From contig NZ_JAPELY010000002.1 in assembly GCF_026343295.1 (NCBI RefSeq), forward strand, positions 682,001 through 746,000: a DNA stretch of 64,000 nucleotides, written 5' to 3'. The notes beneath the pieces are model-generated. The model made no database searches. It was not told where the DNA came from and saw only the letters and a list, made by a program, of their open reading frames with translations. Origin of the DNA: Streptomyces sp. NBC_00083. Its GTDB lineage: Bacteria; Actinomycetota; Actinomycetes; Streptomycetales; Streptomycetaceae. This document shows positions 1 to 7,240 of the stretch, piece by piece; positions within the stretch are counted from its first letter, which is position 1, and each line of letters opens with the position of its first letter. Made by a program: the position numbers and the translations under genes.

Positions 1-104
1 CCGATCTCCACCGATTTGACCATGCCGAGCTCAGTGATCGGTCGGTGGATCTCGGGGTCGTTCACCGTCGCCAGTGCCTCAAGCACCGCGTCTTCCGTAG
101 CCAT
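1..104 (-). CDS. mrp: Mrp/NBP35-family Fe-S carrier ATPase, N-terminal fragment
   Basis: Only the first 34 codons lie in the window. Read from the ATG at 104, they give MATEDAVLEALATVNDPEI and continue through HRPITELGMV. This is the start of the MIP18/DUF59-type domain (conserved DPE..PI.ELGMV) that precedes the P-loop in Mrp/ApbC proteins, which bind and transfer Fe-S clusters in the cytoplasm. No Shine-Dalgarno is visible. A TACCAT hexamer (111-116 on the complement) sits six nt before the ATG, as in leaderless genes. DUF1003 and MgtE-N/CBS genes follow upstream on the same strand, a neighbourhood I associate with mrp in actinobacteria. The ATPase domain is outside the window. Confidence 0.8.
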   Translation of the reverse strand, partial: MATEDAVLEALATVNDPEIHRPITELGMVKSVEI

Positions 105-147
105 ACGGTGATGGTACGGCGCTTACCGCACGGTACGGAAAGCCCTG

Positions 148-723
148 TCAGCGGTCGCCTTCGTCACGTCCGTGGGCGCGCTCGTGCGGGAATACGTTCC
201 GGCGCTCGTCCATCTCCTTGACCAGGTCCTGGAGTTCGGAGCGGATCCAGTCGCGGGTGGCCACCTCGCCGAGGCCCATGCGCAGCGCCGCGATTTCCCG
301 GGTGAGGTACTCGGTGTCGGCGATGGACCGCTCGTTCTGCTTGCGGTCCTGCTCGTGGGTGACCCGGTCGCGGTCGTCCTGCCGGTTCTGCGCGAGCAGG
401 ATCAGCGGGGCCGCGTACGAGGCCTGGAGGGAGAGGGCGAGCGTGAGGAAGATGAACGGGTAGTTGTCGAAGCGCAGGCTGCCCGGCGCGAAGATGTTCC
501 AGGCGACCCACAGGATGATGATCAGGGTCATCCAGACGATGAACCGTCCGGTGCCGAGGAAGCGCGCGATCCGCTCGCTGAACCGGCCGAACGCCTCCGG
601 GTCCCACTCCGGCAGCAGCCGCCCCCGCCCCGAGCGCGGCTGGTCGAGCCGGGCGCGGCCGCGCGTCACGGCGCTCGCGCCGCTCGCCCGGGTGCGCTCG
701 TCCGTGCGGTCAGTGCCGCCCAT
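148..723 (-). CDS. DUF1003 membrane protein
   Basis: This 191-residue protein has two closely spaced membrane segments at about residues 62-80 and 88-110 (FIVWMTLIIILWVAWNIF, then a second hydrophobic stretch). The DUF1003 signature follows: NYPFIFLTLALSLQASYAAP and then QNRQDDRDR. The C-terminal half is a charged, soluble and probably cytoplasmic helical tail. The biochemical role of DUF1003 is not established. The ATG at 723 overlaps the end of the MgtE-N/CBS gene by 14 bp, so the two genes are translationally coupled and probably act together. Homologues commonly accompany metal-ion genes, so a role in cation homeostasis is a reasonable but unproven inference. Confidence 0.88.
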   Translation of the reverse strand: MGGTDRTDERTRASGASAVTRGRARLDQPRSGRGRLLPEWDPEAFGRFSERIARFLGTGRFIVWMTLIIILWVAWNIFAPGSLRFDNYPFIFLTLALSLQASYAAPLILLAQNRQDDRDRVTHEQDRKQNERSIADTEYLTREIAALRMGLGEVATRDWIRSELQDLVKEMDERRNVFPHERAHGRDEGDR

Positions 724-1987
724 CCGGCACCCCCTCGGGACCGTGGAACTCCGTCTCGCGCCAGTCGTCGGGCAGCAGGTGGTCGAGTACGTCGTCGACG
801 GTGACCGCGCCGAGCAGGGAGCCGCTGTCGTCCACCACGGGCGCGGCCACCATGTTGTACGCGGCGAGGAAGCTGGTCACCGACGGCAGCGAGGCGTTCG
901 GCGGCAGCGGTTTCAGGTCGCTGTCCACCACCGAGCTGACCAGCGTGAACGGCGGCTCCCGCAGCAGCCGCTGGAAGTGCACCATGCCGAGGTACTTGCC
1001 GGTCGGCGTCTCGTCCGGCGGCCGGCAGACGTAGACCTGTGCGGCGAGCGCCGGCGAGAGGTCCTGCTGGCGCACCCGGGCCAGCGCGTCGGCGACCGTG
1101 GCGTCGGGGCGCAGCACGATCGGCTCGGTCGTCATCAGACCGCCCGCCGTGCGCTCCTCGTACGACAGCAGCCGGCGCACGTCCGCCGCGTCGTCGGGCT
1201 GCATCAGGGTGAGGAGGCGCTCCTTGTCCTCCTCGGGCAGCTCCGAGAGCAGGTCGGCGGCGTCGTCCGGGTCCATCGCCTCCAGGACGTCGGCGGCCCG
1301 CTCGTCCTTCAGCTTGCCGAGGATCTCGACCTGGTCGTCGTCGGGCAGCTCCTCCAGGACGTCGGCGAGCCGGTCGTCATCGAGGGCGGCGGCCACCTCG
1401 GCGCGCCGCTTGGGGGAGAGGTGGTGCATGACGTTGGCGAGGTCCGCGGGGCGCAGCTGCTCGAACGTGGCGACGAGGTTCTCGGCGCCCTGCCCGTGCT
1501 CCTCCAGCGAGAACCCGGTGACGGCCGACCACTCCACGGTGAGCGTCTCGCCCTTGCGCCGCAGCGCGCCCGACTTGCCGCGGCGTACGAAGACCTTGTC
1601 GATCTCCCAGTCGCGACGGGCCGGGAGCTGCTGGATCGCCACGTCGAGCACGGTGACCTGCTCGCCGCTCTCGACCAGCGTGACCCGCCGGTCCAGGAGT
1701 TCGCCCAGCACCAGCCGCTCGGTGGGACGCTGCTCGAACCGGCGCAGGTTGACCACGCCCGTGGTGATGACCTGACCGGACTCCACGCCGGTGACCCGGG
1801 TCATCGGCAGGAAGATGAGCCGGCGGCTCACCACCTCGACGACGATGCCGAGCAGCCTCGGGGGCCGGCGGCCGACCCGCAGCATCGCCACCAGGTCGCG
1901 CACCCGGCCGACCTGGTCGCCGTTGGGGTCGAAGACGGCGACACCGGAGAGGTGGGAGACGAAGACCCGGGGGGCGCCTGCCGCCAT
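710..1987 (-). CDS. Soluble MgtE N-domain plus CBS-pair protein
   Basis: The product has 425 residues. Residues about 5-75 resemble a PRC-barrel-like module (VSHLSGVAVFDPNGDQVGRV). Residues about 150-265 are the MgtE intracellular N-domain, with helical repeats such as LANVMHHLSPKRRAEV and EAMDPDDAADLLSELP. Two CBS domains follow. The magnesium channel (pore) domain of MgtE is absent and there are no membrane segments, so this is a cytosolic sensor-like protein rather than a transporter. I chose the ATG at 1987 because AGGAGG precedes it at normal spacing; an upstream start at 2044 would add 19 residues of low-quality sequence. It is coupled to the DUF1003 gene, and CorA lies 2.5 kb away. Binding of Mg2+ or nucleotide is inferred from the family. 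Confidence 0.9.
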   Translation of the reverse strand: MAAGAPRVFVSHLSGVAVFDPNGDQVGRVRDLVAMLRVGRRPPRLLGIVVEVVSRRLIFLPMTRVTGVESGQVITTGVVNLRRFEQRPTERLVLGELLDRRVTLVESGEQVTVLDVAIQQLPARRDWEIDKVFVRRGKSGALRRKGETLTVEWSAVTGFSLEEHGQGAENLVATFEQLRPADLANVMHHLSPKRRAEVAAALDDDRLADVLEELPDDDQVEILGKLKDERAADVLEAMDPDDAADLLSELPEEDKERLLTLMQPDDAADVRRLLSYEERTAGGLMTTEPIVLRPDATVADALARVRQQDLSPALAAQVYVCRPPDETPTGKYLGMVHFQRLLREPPFTLVSSVVDSDLKPLPPNASLPSVTSFLAAYNMVAAPVVDDSGSLLGAVTVDDVLDHLLPDDWRETEFHGPEGVPDGRH

Positions 1988-2188
1988 GTGAGCGCCTCCT
2001 TCTGTTCCGGGTGTCCCGCGCGTGTCCCACGTGCCGCGATGCACCGCGCGACAAGGGCTTCAGGCTAGCCGGTGGTCGCACGGTACGCCCTTGCGGGTCG
2101 TCCGTACGGCGCCCCGGCGGGCGGCGGCGACCGTGCGGGTAGGGTGCGGTCTGCCGACCCCCACATCCATGCGAGAGGCAGTGCGCAG

Positions 2189-2938
2189 GTGACCTCGCCA
2201 TCCCCCCGGTCCCCGCGGGTACGGGCCCGCCGGGCCGCCCTGTCCCTCGTGCTGTGCGCGGGGCTCGCCGCGGGCCTCACCGCGTGCGGCTCGGATCCGG
2301 ACGAAGGGACCAACGGAGTCGGCAAGCTGTCCGCCCCCGAGATCGAGGACAAGGCGCGGGCCGCGGCCGACGGCGCGGACGCGGTGCGCCTGTCGGGCAC
2401 GCTGGTCAGCAAGGGCGGCTCGTACAAGATCGACATGAAGCTGAAGAGCAGCGGCGCCACGGGCACGGTCACCTCGCAGAAGAGCACGTTCGGGCTGCTG
2501 CGGGTGGGCGAGGACCTGTTCCTGAAGGCGGACGCCGGGTTCTGGGCGCGGGGCGACTCCGGCGGCGCGAGCGCGGCCGCGGGCAAGCTCGACGACAAGT
2601 ACGTCAAGGTGCCGTCGCGCGACCCGGCCTATCTGCAACTGCGCGGGTTCACCGAGAAGACGGTGCTGCTCAAGGGTGTGCTCGGCCTTGAGGGCACGCT
2701 CTCCAAGGGCGACCGCTCCGAGGTCGGCGCGGTCCGTACCGTACGGATCGAGGCGGGCAAGGACGGCGAGGGCGGCACCCTCGACGTCTCCCTCAAGGGC
2801 ACGCCCTACCCCCTGCGCTTCGAGCGGGCCGGCGGGGCGGGCGTCCTCGAACTGGCCGACTGGAACAAGGACTTCACGCTGGCGCCGCCGGCCAAGGACG
2901 CCACCGTGGACTACGGCAAACAGCTCCCGACGACCTAG
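2189..2938 (+). CDS. LppX/LprAFG-like lipoprotein
   Basis: From the GTG at 2189 the product has 249 residues: a basic n-region, a hydrophobic core and the lipobox LTAC (followed by GSDPDEG), so it should be lipid-anchored outside the membrane. The rest is a beta-rich domain (YKIDMKLKSSGATGTV, GLLRVGEDLFLKAD, RTVRIEAGKDGEGGTLDVSL, YPLRFERAGG), like the LppX/LprG fold of actinobacterial lipoproteins that bind lipids. The reading frame is open upstream to 2072, but that would place some 40 arginine-rich residues before the signal peptide. GAGAGG at 2173-2178 supports the GTG. Substrate is unknown. It stands alone between oppositely oriented genes. Confidence 0.82.
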   Translation: MTSPSPRSPRVRARRAALSLVLCAGLAAGLTACGSDPDEGTNGVGKLSAPEIEDKARAAADGADAVRLSGTLVSKGGSYKIDMKLKSSGATGTVTSQKSTFGLLRVGEDLFLKADAGFWARGDSGGASAAAGKLDDKYVKVPSRDPAYLQLRGFTEKTVLLKGVLGLEGTLSKGDRSEVGAVRTVRIEAGKDGEGGTLDVSLKGTPYPLRFERAGGAGVLELADWNKDFTLAPPAKDATVDYGKQLPTT

Positions 2939-2961
2939 GCCCGCGGAACCTGAACCGGGGC

Positions 2962-3471
2962 TCAGCGCCGCTTGCGCTTGAACAGCAGCTTGGGCAGCGC
3001 GGCCGGCACCGGGTGCCGGGTCGTGGCGGGGGACGCCACCGGGGCCGCCGCGAGCGAGCCCTCCGGGGCCGGCGCCAGGGGGCCCTGCGGCGTCAGGCTC
3101 AGCAGGCGGCACTCGGCCGCCCAGCGCGCCGGCATCGCCTCGCCGTCGGGCGCGTTGAGCCGCTTGCCCTTCAGCTCCGCCACCGCCGTGTCCCACGCGG
3201 GGGAGCCCGACGGGATCTCGCGGACGCGGGCCTCCCAGGTCACCAGGCGCCCGCCCTTGTCCTTGGAGCGGACGAGCACCTGCGCCGTGCCGCCGTCCGC
3301 GAGGCCGTCGAGCGGCTGCTCGCCCGGTCCGCCGCCCACGACGTACGCGGCCCCGTCGATCCACGCGTGCCACAGGGCCCGCTCGGCCACCCCGGTGCCG
3401 CGCACCCAGATGAGCCCCGACTTCTTGGTGGCCTCCTCGACAAGGGCCTGGTCGAGCAACGTCTGCGTCAT
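2962..3471 (-). CDS. Conserved protein, possible split-barrel fold
   Basis: This is a 169-residue soluble protein starting MTQTLLDQALVEEATKKSGL. The middle (LIWVRGTGVAERALWHAWIDGAAYVVGGGPGEQPL, then AQVLVRSKDKGGRLVTWEARV) reads as a series of beta strands resembling the pyridoxamine-phosphate-oxidase-like split barrel, but I see no flavin-binding motif that settles it. The C-terminus is proline/alanine-rich and ends in a strongly basic KLLFKRKRR. Two GTG codons three and two codons upstream of the chosen ATG are equally in frame, and no Shine-Dalgarno decides between them. Function is unknown; such proteins are common single-copy genes in Streptomyces. Confidence 0.75.
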   Translation of the reverse strand: MTQTLLDQALVEEATKKSGLIWVRGTGVAERALWHAWIDGAAYVVGGGPGEQPLDGLADGGTAQVLVRSKDKGGRLVTWEARVREIPSGSPAWDTAVAELKGKRLNAPDGEAMPARWAAECRLLSLTPQGPLAPAPEGSLAAAPVASPATTRHPVPAALPKLLFKRKRR

Positions 3472-3540
3472 GGGCACCACAGTAGAGGCCCCGCAGAATA
3501 GTCAGTTCCGTAATCCCGCCATGGCCCTTACGCTGCGCCC

Positions 3541-4440
3541 GTGACCACTGCCACCACCCCCGCGCCGCAGCTCGCCGCGCCCCGCACCGACTTCGTACTG
3601 CTCGGAGTCGCCATCGCCGGCGTCTCCCTGTCCGCGCCGCTGATCGCCGCGACCGCCGCGCCCGCGCTCGCCGTCGCGTTCTGGCGCAACGCCTTCGCGG
3701 TGGGCGCCCTGACGCCGGTGGCCTGGTTCAGGTACCGGGCGCGGCTGCGCGCCCTGACCCGGCGCGAGGTGAGCCTGACGGTCGGCGCGGGCGCCCTCCT
3801 CGCGCTGCACTTCGCGCTGTGGCTGCCGAGCCTGAGCATGACGTCCGTCGCCTCCTCGACCGCGCTGTGCACCACCACGCCGATCTGGACGACCCTCGCG
3901 CTGCGGCTGCGCGGACACCGGCCCCCGGCCCTGGTGTGGAGCGGCACGCTGGCCGCCTGCGTGGGCGTCATGATGCTCACCGGCGTCGACCTCAGCCTGT
4001 CGCCGCGCGCCCTCGCCGGGGACGCGCTCGCCCTCGGCGGGGGCATCGCGGCCGCCGGGTACGTGCTGCTCGGCGCCGAGGTCCGCAGGAGCGTGGACAC
4101 CGTGCCGTACACCTACCTCTGTTACGGCACGGCCGCCGCCGGGCTCCTGGCCGCGTCCCTCCTCAGCGGCGCCGACCTCACCTCGTACTCCGGTGCGACC
4201 TGGGTGAAGCTCGCCGTGCTCACGCTCGCCGCCCAGCTGATCGGGCACTCGCTGCTCAACCGCGTGGTGGCGAACCTGGGCGCGTCCGTCACCTCCACGG
4301 CGATCCTGCTGGAGACCCCCGGCGCCGCCCTCATCGCCGCGCTCTGGCTCGGCCAGCAGCCCCCGGCGCTCGCCTACCCGGCGCTGCTGGTGATCATGGC
4401 CGGACTCGCCCTCGTCGTCCGGGCGGGCCGCGCCAACTGA
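3541..4440 (+). CDS. EamA/DMT-family transporter
   Basis: This 299-residue membrane protein has ten predicted hydrophobic segments arranged as two EamA repeats, the architecture of drug/metabolite exporters. Recognisable pieces are the early segment FVLLGVAIAGVSLSAPLIAA, the WRNAFAVGAL motif after TM1, and SMTSVASSTALCTTTPIWT near TM4, typical of this family. It would export a small metabolite or amino acid; the substrate cannot be read from sequence. The GTG at 3541 has no Shine-Dalgarno, and TACGCT at 3529-3534 lies six nt upstream, so the mRNA is probably leaderless. It converges with corA, whose stop codon is only 5 bp away. Confidence 0.88.
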   Translation: MTTATTPAPQLAAPRTDFVLLGVAIAGVSLSAPLIAATAAPALAVAFWRNAFAVGALTPVAWFRYRARLRALTRREVSLTVGAGALLALHFALWLPSLSMTSVASSTALCTTTPIWTTLALRLRGHRPPALVWSGTLAACVGVMMLTGVDLSLSPRALAGDALALGGGIAAAGYVLLGAEVRRSVDTVPYTYLCYGTAAAGLLAASLLSGADLTSYSGATWVKLAVLTLAAQLIGHSLLNRVVANLGASVTSTAILLETPGAALIAALWLGQQPPALAYPALLVIMAGLALVVRAGRAN

Positions 4441-4444
4441 CCTC

Positions 4445-5602
4445 TCAGAGCCAGCCGTTGCGCTTCAGGGTGCGGTGGATGACGAGGCAGGCCACGGCCA
4501 CCAGGCCCATCGAGATCGGGTAGCCGTACTTCCAGTGCAGCTCCGGCATGTGGTCGAAGTTCATGCCGTACACGCCGCAGACCATCGTCGGGACGGCGAT
4601 GATGGCGGCCCAGGACGTGATCTTGCGCATGTCCTCGTTCTGCGCGACGGAGGCCTGGGCGAGGTTGGCCTGGAGGATCGAGTTGAGCAGTTCGTCGAAG
4701 CCGACGACCTGTTCCTGTACGCGGGCGAGGTGGTCGGCCACGTCACGGAAGTACTTCTGGATGTCCGGGTCGACCAGGCGCATCGGGCGCTCGCTCAGGA
4801 GCTGCATGGGACGGAGCAGCGGCGAGACCGCGCGCTTGAACTCCAGCACCTCGCGCTTGAGTTGGTAGATCCGGCCGGCGTCCACGCCGCGCGGGCTGCC
4901 CTTGGCCGGGGCCGAGAACACCTCGATCTCGACCTCGTCGATGTCGTCCTGCACCGCGTCCACGACCGCCAGATATCCGTCGACCACCTGGTCGGCGATG
5001 GCGTGGAGGACGGCGGAGGGGCCCTTGGCGAGGAGTTCGGGGTCGCTCTGGAGCCGGTTGCGCAGCGCGCGCAGCGAGCCCTGGCCGCCGTGCCGCACGG
5101 TGATGACGAAGTCCCGGCCGGTGAAGCACATCACCTCGCCGGTCTCGACGACCTCGCTGGTCGCGGTGAGCTCGGCGTGCTCCACGTAGTGGATCGTCTT
5201 GAAGACGGTGAACAGGGTGTCGTCGTACCGCTCCAGCTTCGGCCGCTGGTGCGCGTGGACCGCGTCCTCCACGGCGAGCGGGTGGAGCCCGAACTCGGCC
5301 GCGATACCGGCGAATTCGGCCTCGGTCGGCTCGTGCAGGCCGATCCACGCGAAGCCCCCGTCCTCGCGCACCCGGCGCATCGCCTCACGCGGCGTCAGGC
5401 ACACCGGCTCTTGCGTGGACGCGCCGGCCGGCGCCGGGACGCACTGCGGGGACTGCACGCGCCGCCCGTCGCGGTAGACCGCGCAGTCCACGACGGCGCT
5501 GCTCGCCGACGGGTCGCGGGTGGTGTCGTAGCCGTTGTACGGGGTGCTGGTCTTGCGCAGTGCGGGGCGGACCACGGCGCGCAGGTCACGGATCATCGAC
5601 AT
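4445..5602 (-). CDS. corA: CorA-family Mg2+/Co2+ channel
   Basis: This 385-residue protein has the CorA layout: a large cytoplasmic alpha/beta domain, a long helical stalk (about residues 215-325) and two C-terminal membrane helices separated by the diagnostic YGMNF motif near residue 345. The family forms pentameric channels for Mg2+ and Co2+. The last residues (HRTLKRNGWL) form the usual short basic cytoplasmic tail. ATG at 5602 is preceded by AAGGAG at good spacing. The first 60 residues are poorly conserved and probably disordered. The gene lies near an MgtE-N/CBS gene and a DUF1003 gene. No M-box-like leader was recognised in the 480 bp upstream. Confidence 0.95.
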   Translation of the reverse strand: MSMIRDLRAVVRPALRKTSTPYNGYDTTRDPSASSAVVDCAVYRDGRRVQSPQCVPAPAGASTQEPVCLTPREAMRRVREDGGFAWIGLHEPTEAEFAGIAAEFGLHPLAVEDAVHAHQRPKLERYDDTLFTVFKTIHYVEHAELTATSEVVETGEVMCFTGRDFVITVRHGGQGSLRALRNRLQSDPELLAKGPSAVLHAIADQVVDGYLAVVDAVQDDIDEVEIEVFSAPAKGSPRGVDAGRIYQLKREVLEFKRAVSPLLRPMQLLSERPMRLVDPDIQKYFRDVADHLARVQEQVVGFDELLNSILQANLAQASVAQNEDMRKITSWAAIIAVPTMVCGVYGMNFDHMPELHWKYGYPISMGLVAVACLVIHRTLKRNGWL

Positions 5603-6085
5603 GGCAGGACTCCTTCACGGAGGGCCGTCGCAGGGCGTGACGCTCTGGAACTGCCCGGAATGAGGACGTGCTGCGGCGAAGGAGACCGAGGGGCGAAGGG
5701 CCCCGTAAGGCGTCAATTGCACACGTTCGCAAAGCGGGCGGCACCACAGGGGCACGCGCGGACGGCGTTCGCTACTGAAACGGACAAGGCGAGGCGATGT
5801 GCTCTTCCGTTGGGCGAAACGCCATGAGACTCAGGTGTTTCCGGGCGCGGAGGCCGGGTAAAGAGGCTCTCGGATCACCGAGAGATTCAGATCACCGGGA
5901 ACAACGCAGCCGTGCGGAAGAGCGGTTGGTACTGCCAGGCCGACTTCGATCCATCGCAGCCCCACCTCCTCCAGCCGGTCCCCCGTGGGGAACTTCCTGC
6001 TGTCCCGAACAGCGGCCAAGACTATCAGCCCACCGTTGCGCAAGCCCCCTCTTTGCCGCTTGCATACGCCTTCTATGCTCGGCCC
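5603..6085. other. 483-bp gap between divergent corA and SUFU gene
   Basis: No open frame here looks coding: the translations are arginine-rich or lack family resemblance. It must hold the corA promoter (leftwards) and the SUFU-gene promoter at the right end. One conspicuous element is a hairpin with a 7-bp stem at 5867-5884 (CTCTCGG, loop ATCA, CCGAGAG). The region is also less GC-rich than its surroundings, as is usual for Streptomyces regulatory DNA. I did not recognise a known riboswitch or tRNA. Confidence 0.6.
6053..6079 (+). promoter_or_regulatory. Putative promoter of leaderless SUFU-domain gene
   Basis: TTGCCG (6053-6058) and TATGCT (6074-6079) are separated by 15 bp. The ATG at 6086 is the seventh base after the -10 hexamer, where transcription would begin. 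No Shine-Dalgarno precedes the ATG, so the mRNA is predicted to be leaderless. The spacer is slightly short. Confidence 0.5.
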
Positions 6086-6670
6086 ATGGTTGATGTTCTT
6101 GCTCTGGTTGAGGCCCGGCTGCGCACCGCGCTGGGCGAGCCGGACGCGCGCGCCGCGGTCACCTTTCTCGGTACGGACCGGATCGAGGTGCTGCGGTTCA
6201 CCGAGGGCGACATCGTCCGGTACGCGACCCTCGGCATGTCCGCCCAGCCGATGGCCGATCCGACCGCCGCGCTCGCCGACCCGGTCAAGGGCCCGCGGGC
6301 CGAGCTGATCCTGTCCGTGCGGGCCGGGCTCGCCGATACCGACAAGGTGCTCCGCGCGCTCGCCGTGCTCGCCGCGTCGCCCCAGGTGGAGGGTGTGGTG
6401 GTGGCCCCGGGCGCCTCGCTCGACACCGGCGAGGCGCTGTGGCCCGGCGCCCCCTTCACCTCGGTCCTGGTGGCCGAGCCGGGCGGCCTCGTCGAAGACC
6501 TGGAGCTGGACGAGCCGATGGATCCGGTCCGGTTCCTGCCGTTGTTGCCGATGACTGCGAATGAGGCGGCGTGGAAGCGGGTGCGGGGGGCGGAGGAGCT
6601 GCAGGAGCGCTGGCTCGCCCAGGGCACGGACCTCCGCGACCCGCTCCGCCCGTCGGTCCCCCTGACCTGA
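6086..6670 (+). CDS. Suppressor-of-fused (SUFU) domain protein
   Basis: The protein has 194 residues starting MVDVLALVEARLRTALGEPD. I assign it to the SUFU-like family by the pattern of an alpha/beta fold with VLRFTEGDIVRYATLGMS, RAELILSVRAGLADTD, VVVAPGASLDTGEALWPGAPFTSVLV and FLPLLPMTANEAAWKR. This family is common in Streptomyces and related to the soluble domain of animal Sufu and bacterial immunity proteins, but the role of the standalone actinobacterial form is unknown. The frame is open further upstream, but the resemblance begins only at this ATG. It has a possible leaderless promoter. Dispersed repeats follow its stop codon. Confidence 0.85.
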   Translation: MVDVLALVEARLRTALGEPDARAAVTFLGTDRIEVLRFTEGDIVRYATLGMSAQPMADPTAALADPVKGPRAELILSVRAGLADTDKVLRALAVLAASPQVEGVVVAPGASLDTGEALWPGAPFTSVLVAEPGGLVEDLELDEPMDPVRFLPLLPMTANEAAWKRVRGAEELQERWLAQGTDLRDPLRPSVPLT

Positions 6671-6681
6671 CCCCGCCACAC

Positions 6682-7113
6682 CTGGGGCTCCGCCCCAGAC
6701 CCCGTGTCGCGCCTTGAGGGCGCTCGTCCTCAATCGCCGGACGGGCTGGGGTTGCCCGGGGTGGGCATGCCGCCCAGGCCGACCCACCTAGGGGCGCGGG
6801 GAACTGCGCGAGACGCAGGCACGGTCCGCAGACGGAAGCGGGGTTGCCCGGGGCTCCGCCCCAGACCCTGTTCGCGCCCGAAAGGCGCTCGTCCTCAATC
6901 GCCGGACGGGCTGAGGTGGCCCGCATGGGCCGGGGTCGAGCAGTCGGGCGGGCTGAGGATGGGCATGCTGCCCGGCACCCATGCCGCCAGGGGCGCGGGG
7001 AACTGCGCGAGAAGCGGGCACGGTCCGCATCCGAAGGCGGGGTTGCCTGGGGCTCCGCCCCAGACCCCGGTTCGGGCCTGAACGGCCCTCGTCCTCAATC
7101 GCCGGACGGGCTG
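6682..7113. repeat. Three copies of a composite dispersed repeat
   Basis: Three copies of a composite unit fill most of this gap. CTGGGGCTCCGCCCCAG or its core occurs at 6682, 6850 and 7047. CTCGTCCTCAATCGCCGGAC followed by GGGCTG occurs within 6721-6748, 6886-6913 and 7088-7113. GGGGCGCGGGGAACTGCGCG occurs at 6791 and about 6990. The unit order is the same each time, so the array looks like tandem duplication of one roughly 170-200-bp composite. The cores are self-complementary and could fold in RNA, possibly acting as transcription punctuation. The same cores recur elsewhere in this window. Confidence 0.85.
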
Positions 7114-7128
7114 GGGTGGCCTCTGCTG

Positions 7129-7236
7129 GGCCGGGGTCGGGCAGCCGGACAAGCTGGGGTGGCTCCGTAGGCCGGGGTCGGGCGGCCGGACAAGCTGGGG
7201 TGGCCTCCACAGGCCGGGGTCGGGCAGCCGGGCCGG
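7129..7236. repeat. Short tandem repeat, 41-42-bp period
   Basis: Two full units and one partial unit of a 41-42-bp sequence start at 7129, 7170 and 7212, each opening with GGCCGGGGTCGGGC and the full ones ending in CAAGCTGGGGTGGC. The array runs to within a few bases of the stop codon of the MFS gene. The units contain part of the neighbouring dispersed repeat (CCGGACAAGCTGGGG resembles CCGGACGGGCTGGGG), suggesting local expansion from it. Confidence 0.8.
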
Positions 7237-7240
7237 GGGC

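Noticed and set aside
172-804. Long open frames on the strand opposite the DUF1003 and MgtE-N/CBS genes
   Set aside because: They mirror real genes in high-GC DNA, give arginine/alanine-rich or valine/glutamate-rich translations and match no family.
464-2068. 534-codon + strand frame over the MgtE-N/CBS gene
   Set aside because: Shadow of the minus-strand gene; composition lacks any domain signature, and the minus-strand product has clear CBS and MgtE-N motifs.
5930-5975. Possible tRNA (TTCGATCC-like stretch)
   Set aside because: No acceptor stem, D arm or anticodon arm could be paired around it.
6682-7236. Insertion sequence in the repeat-filled gap
   Set aside because: No transposase frame, terminal inverted repeats or target duplication; only repeat modules.
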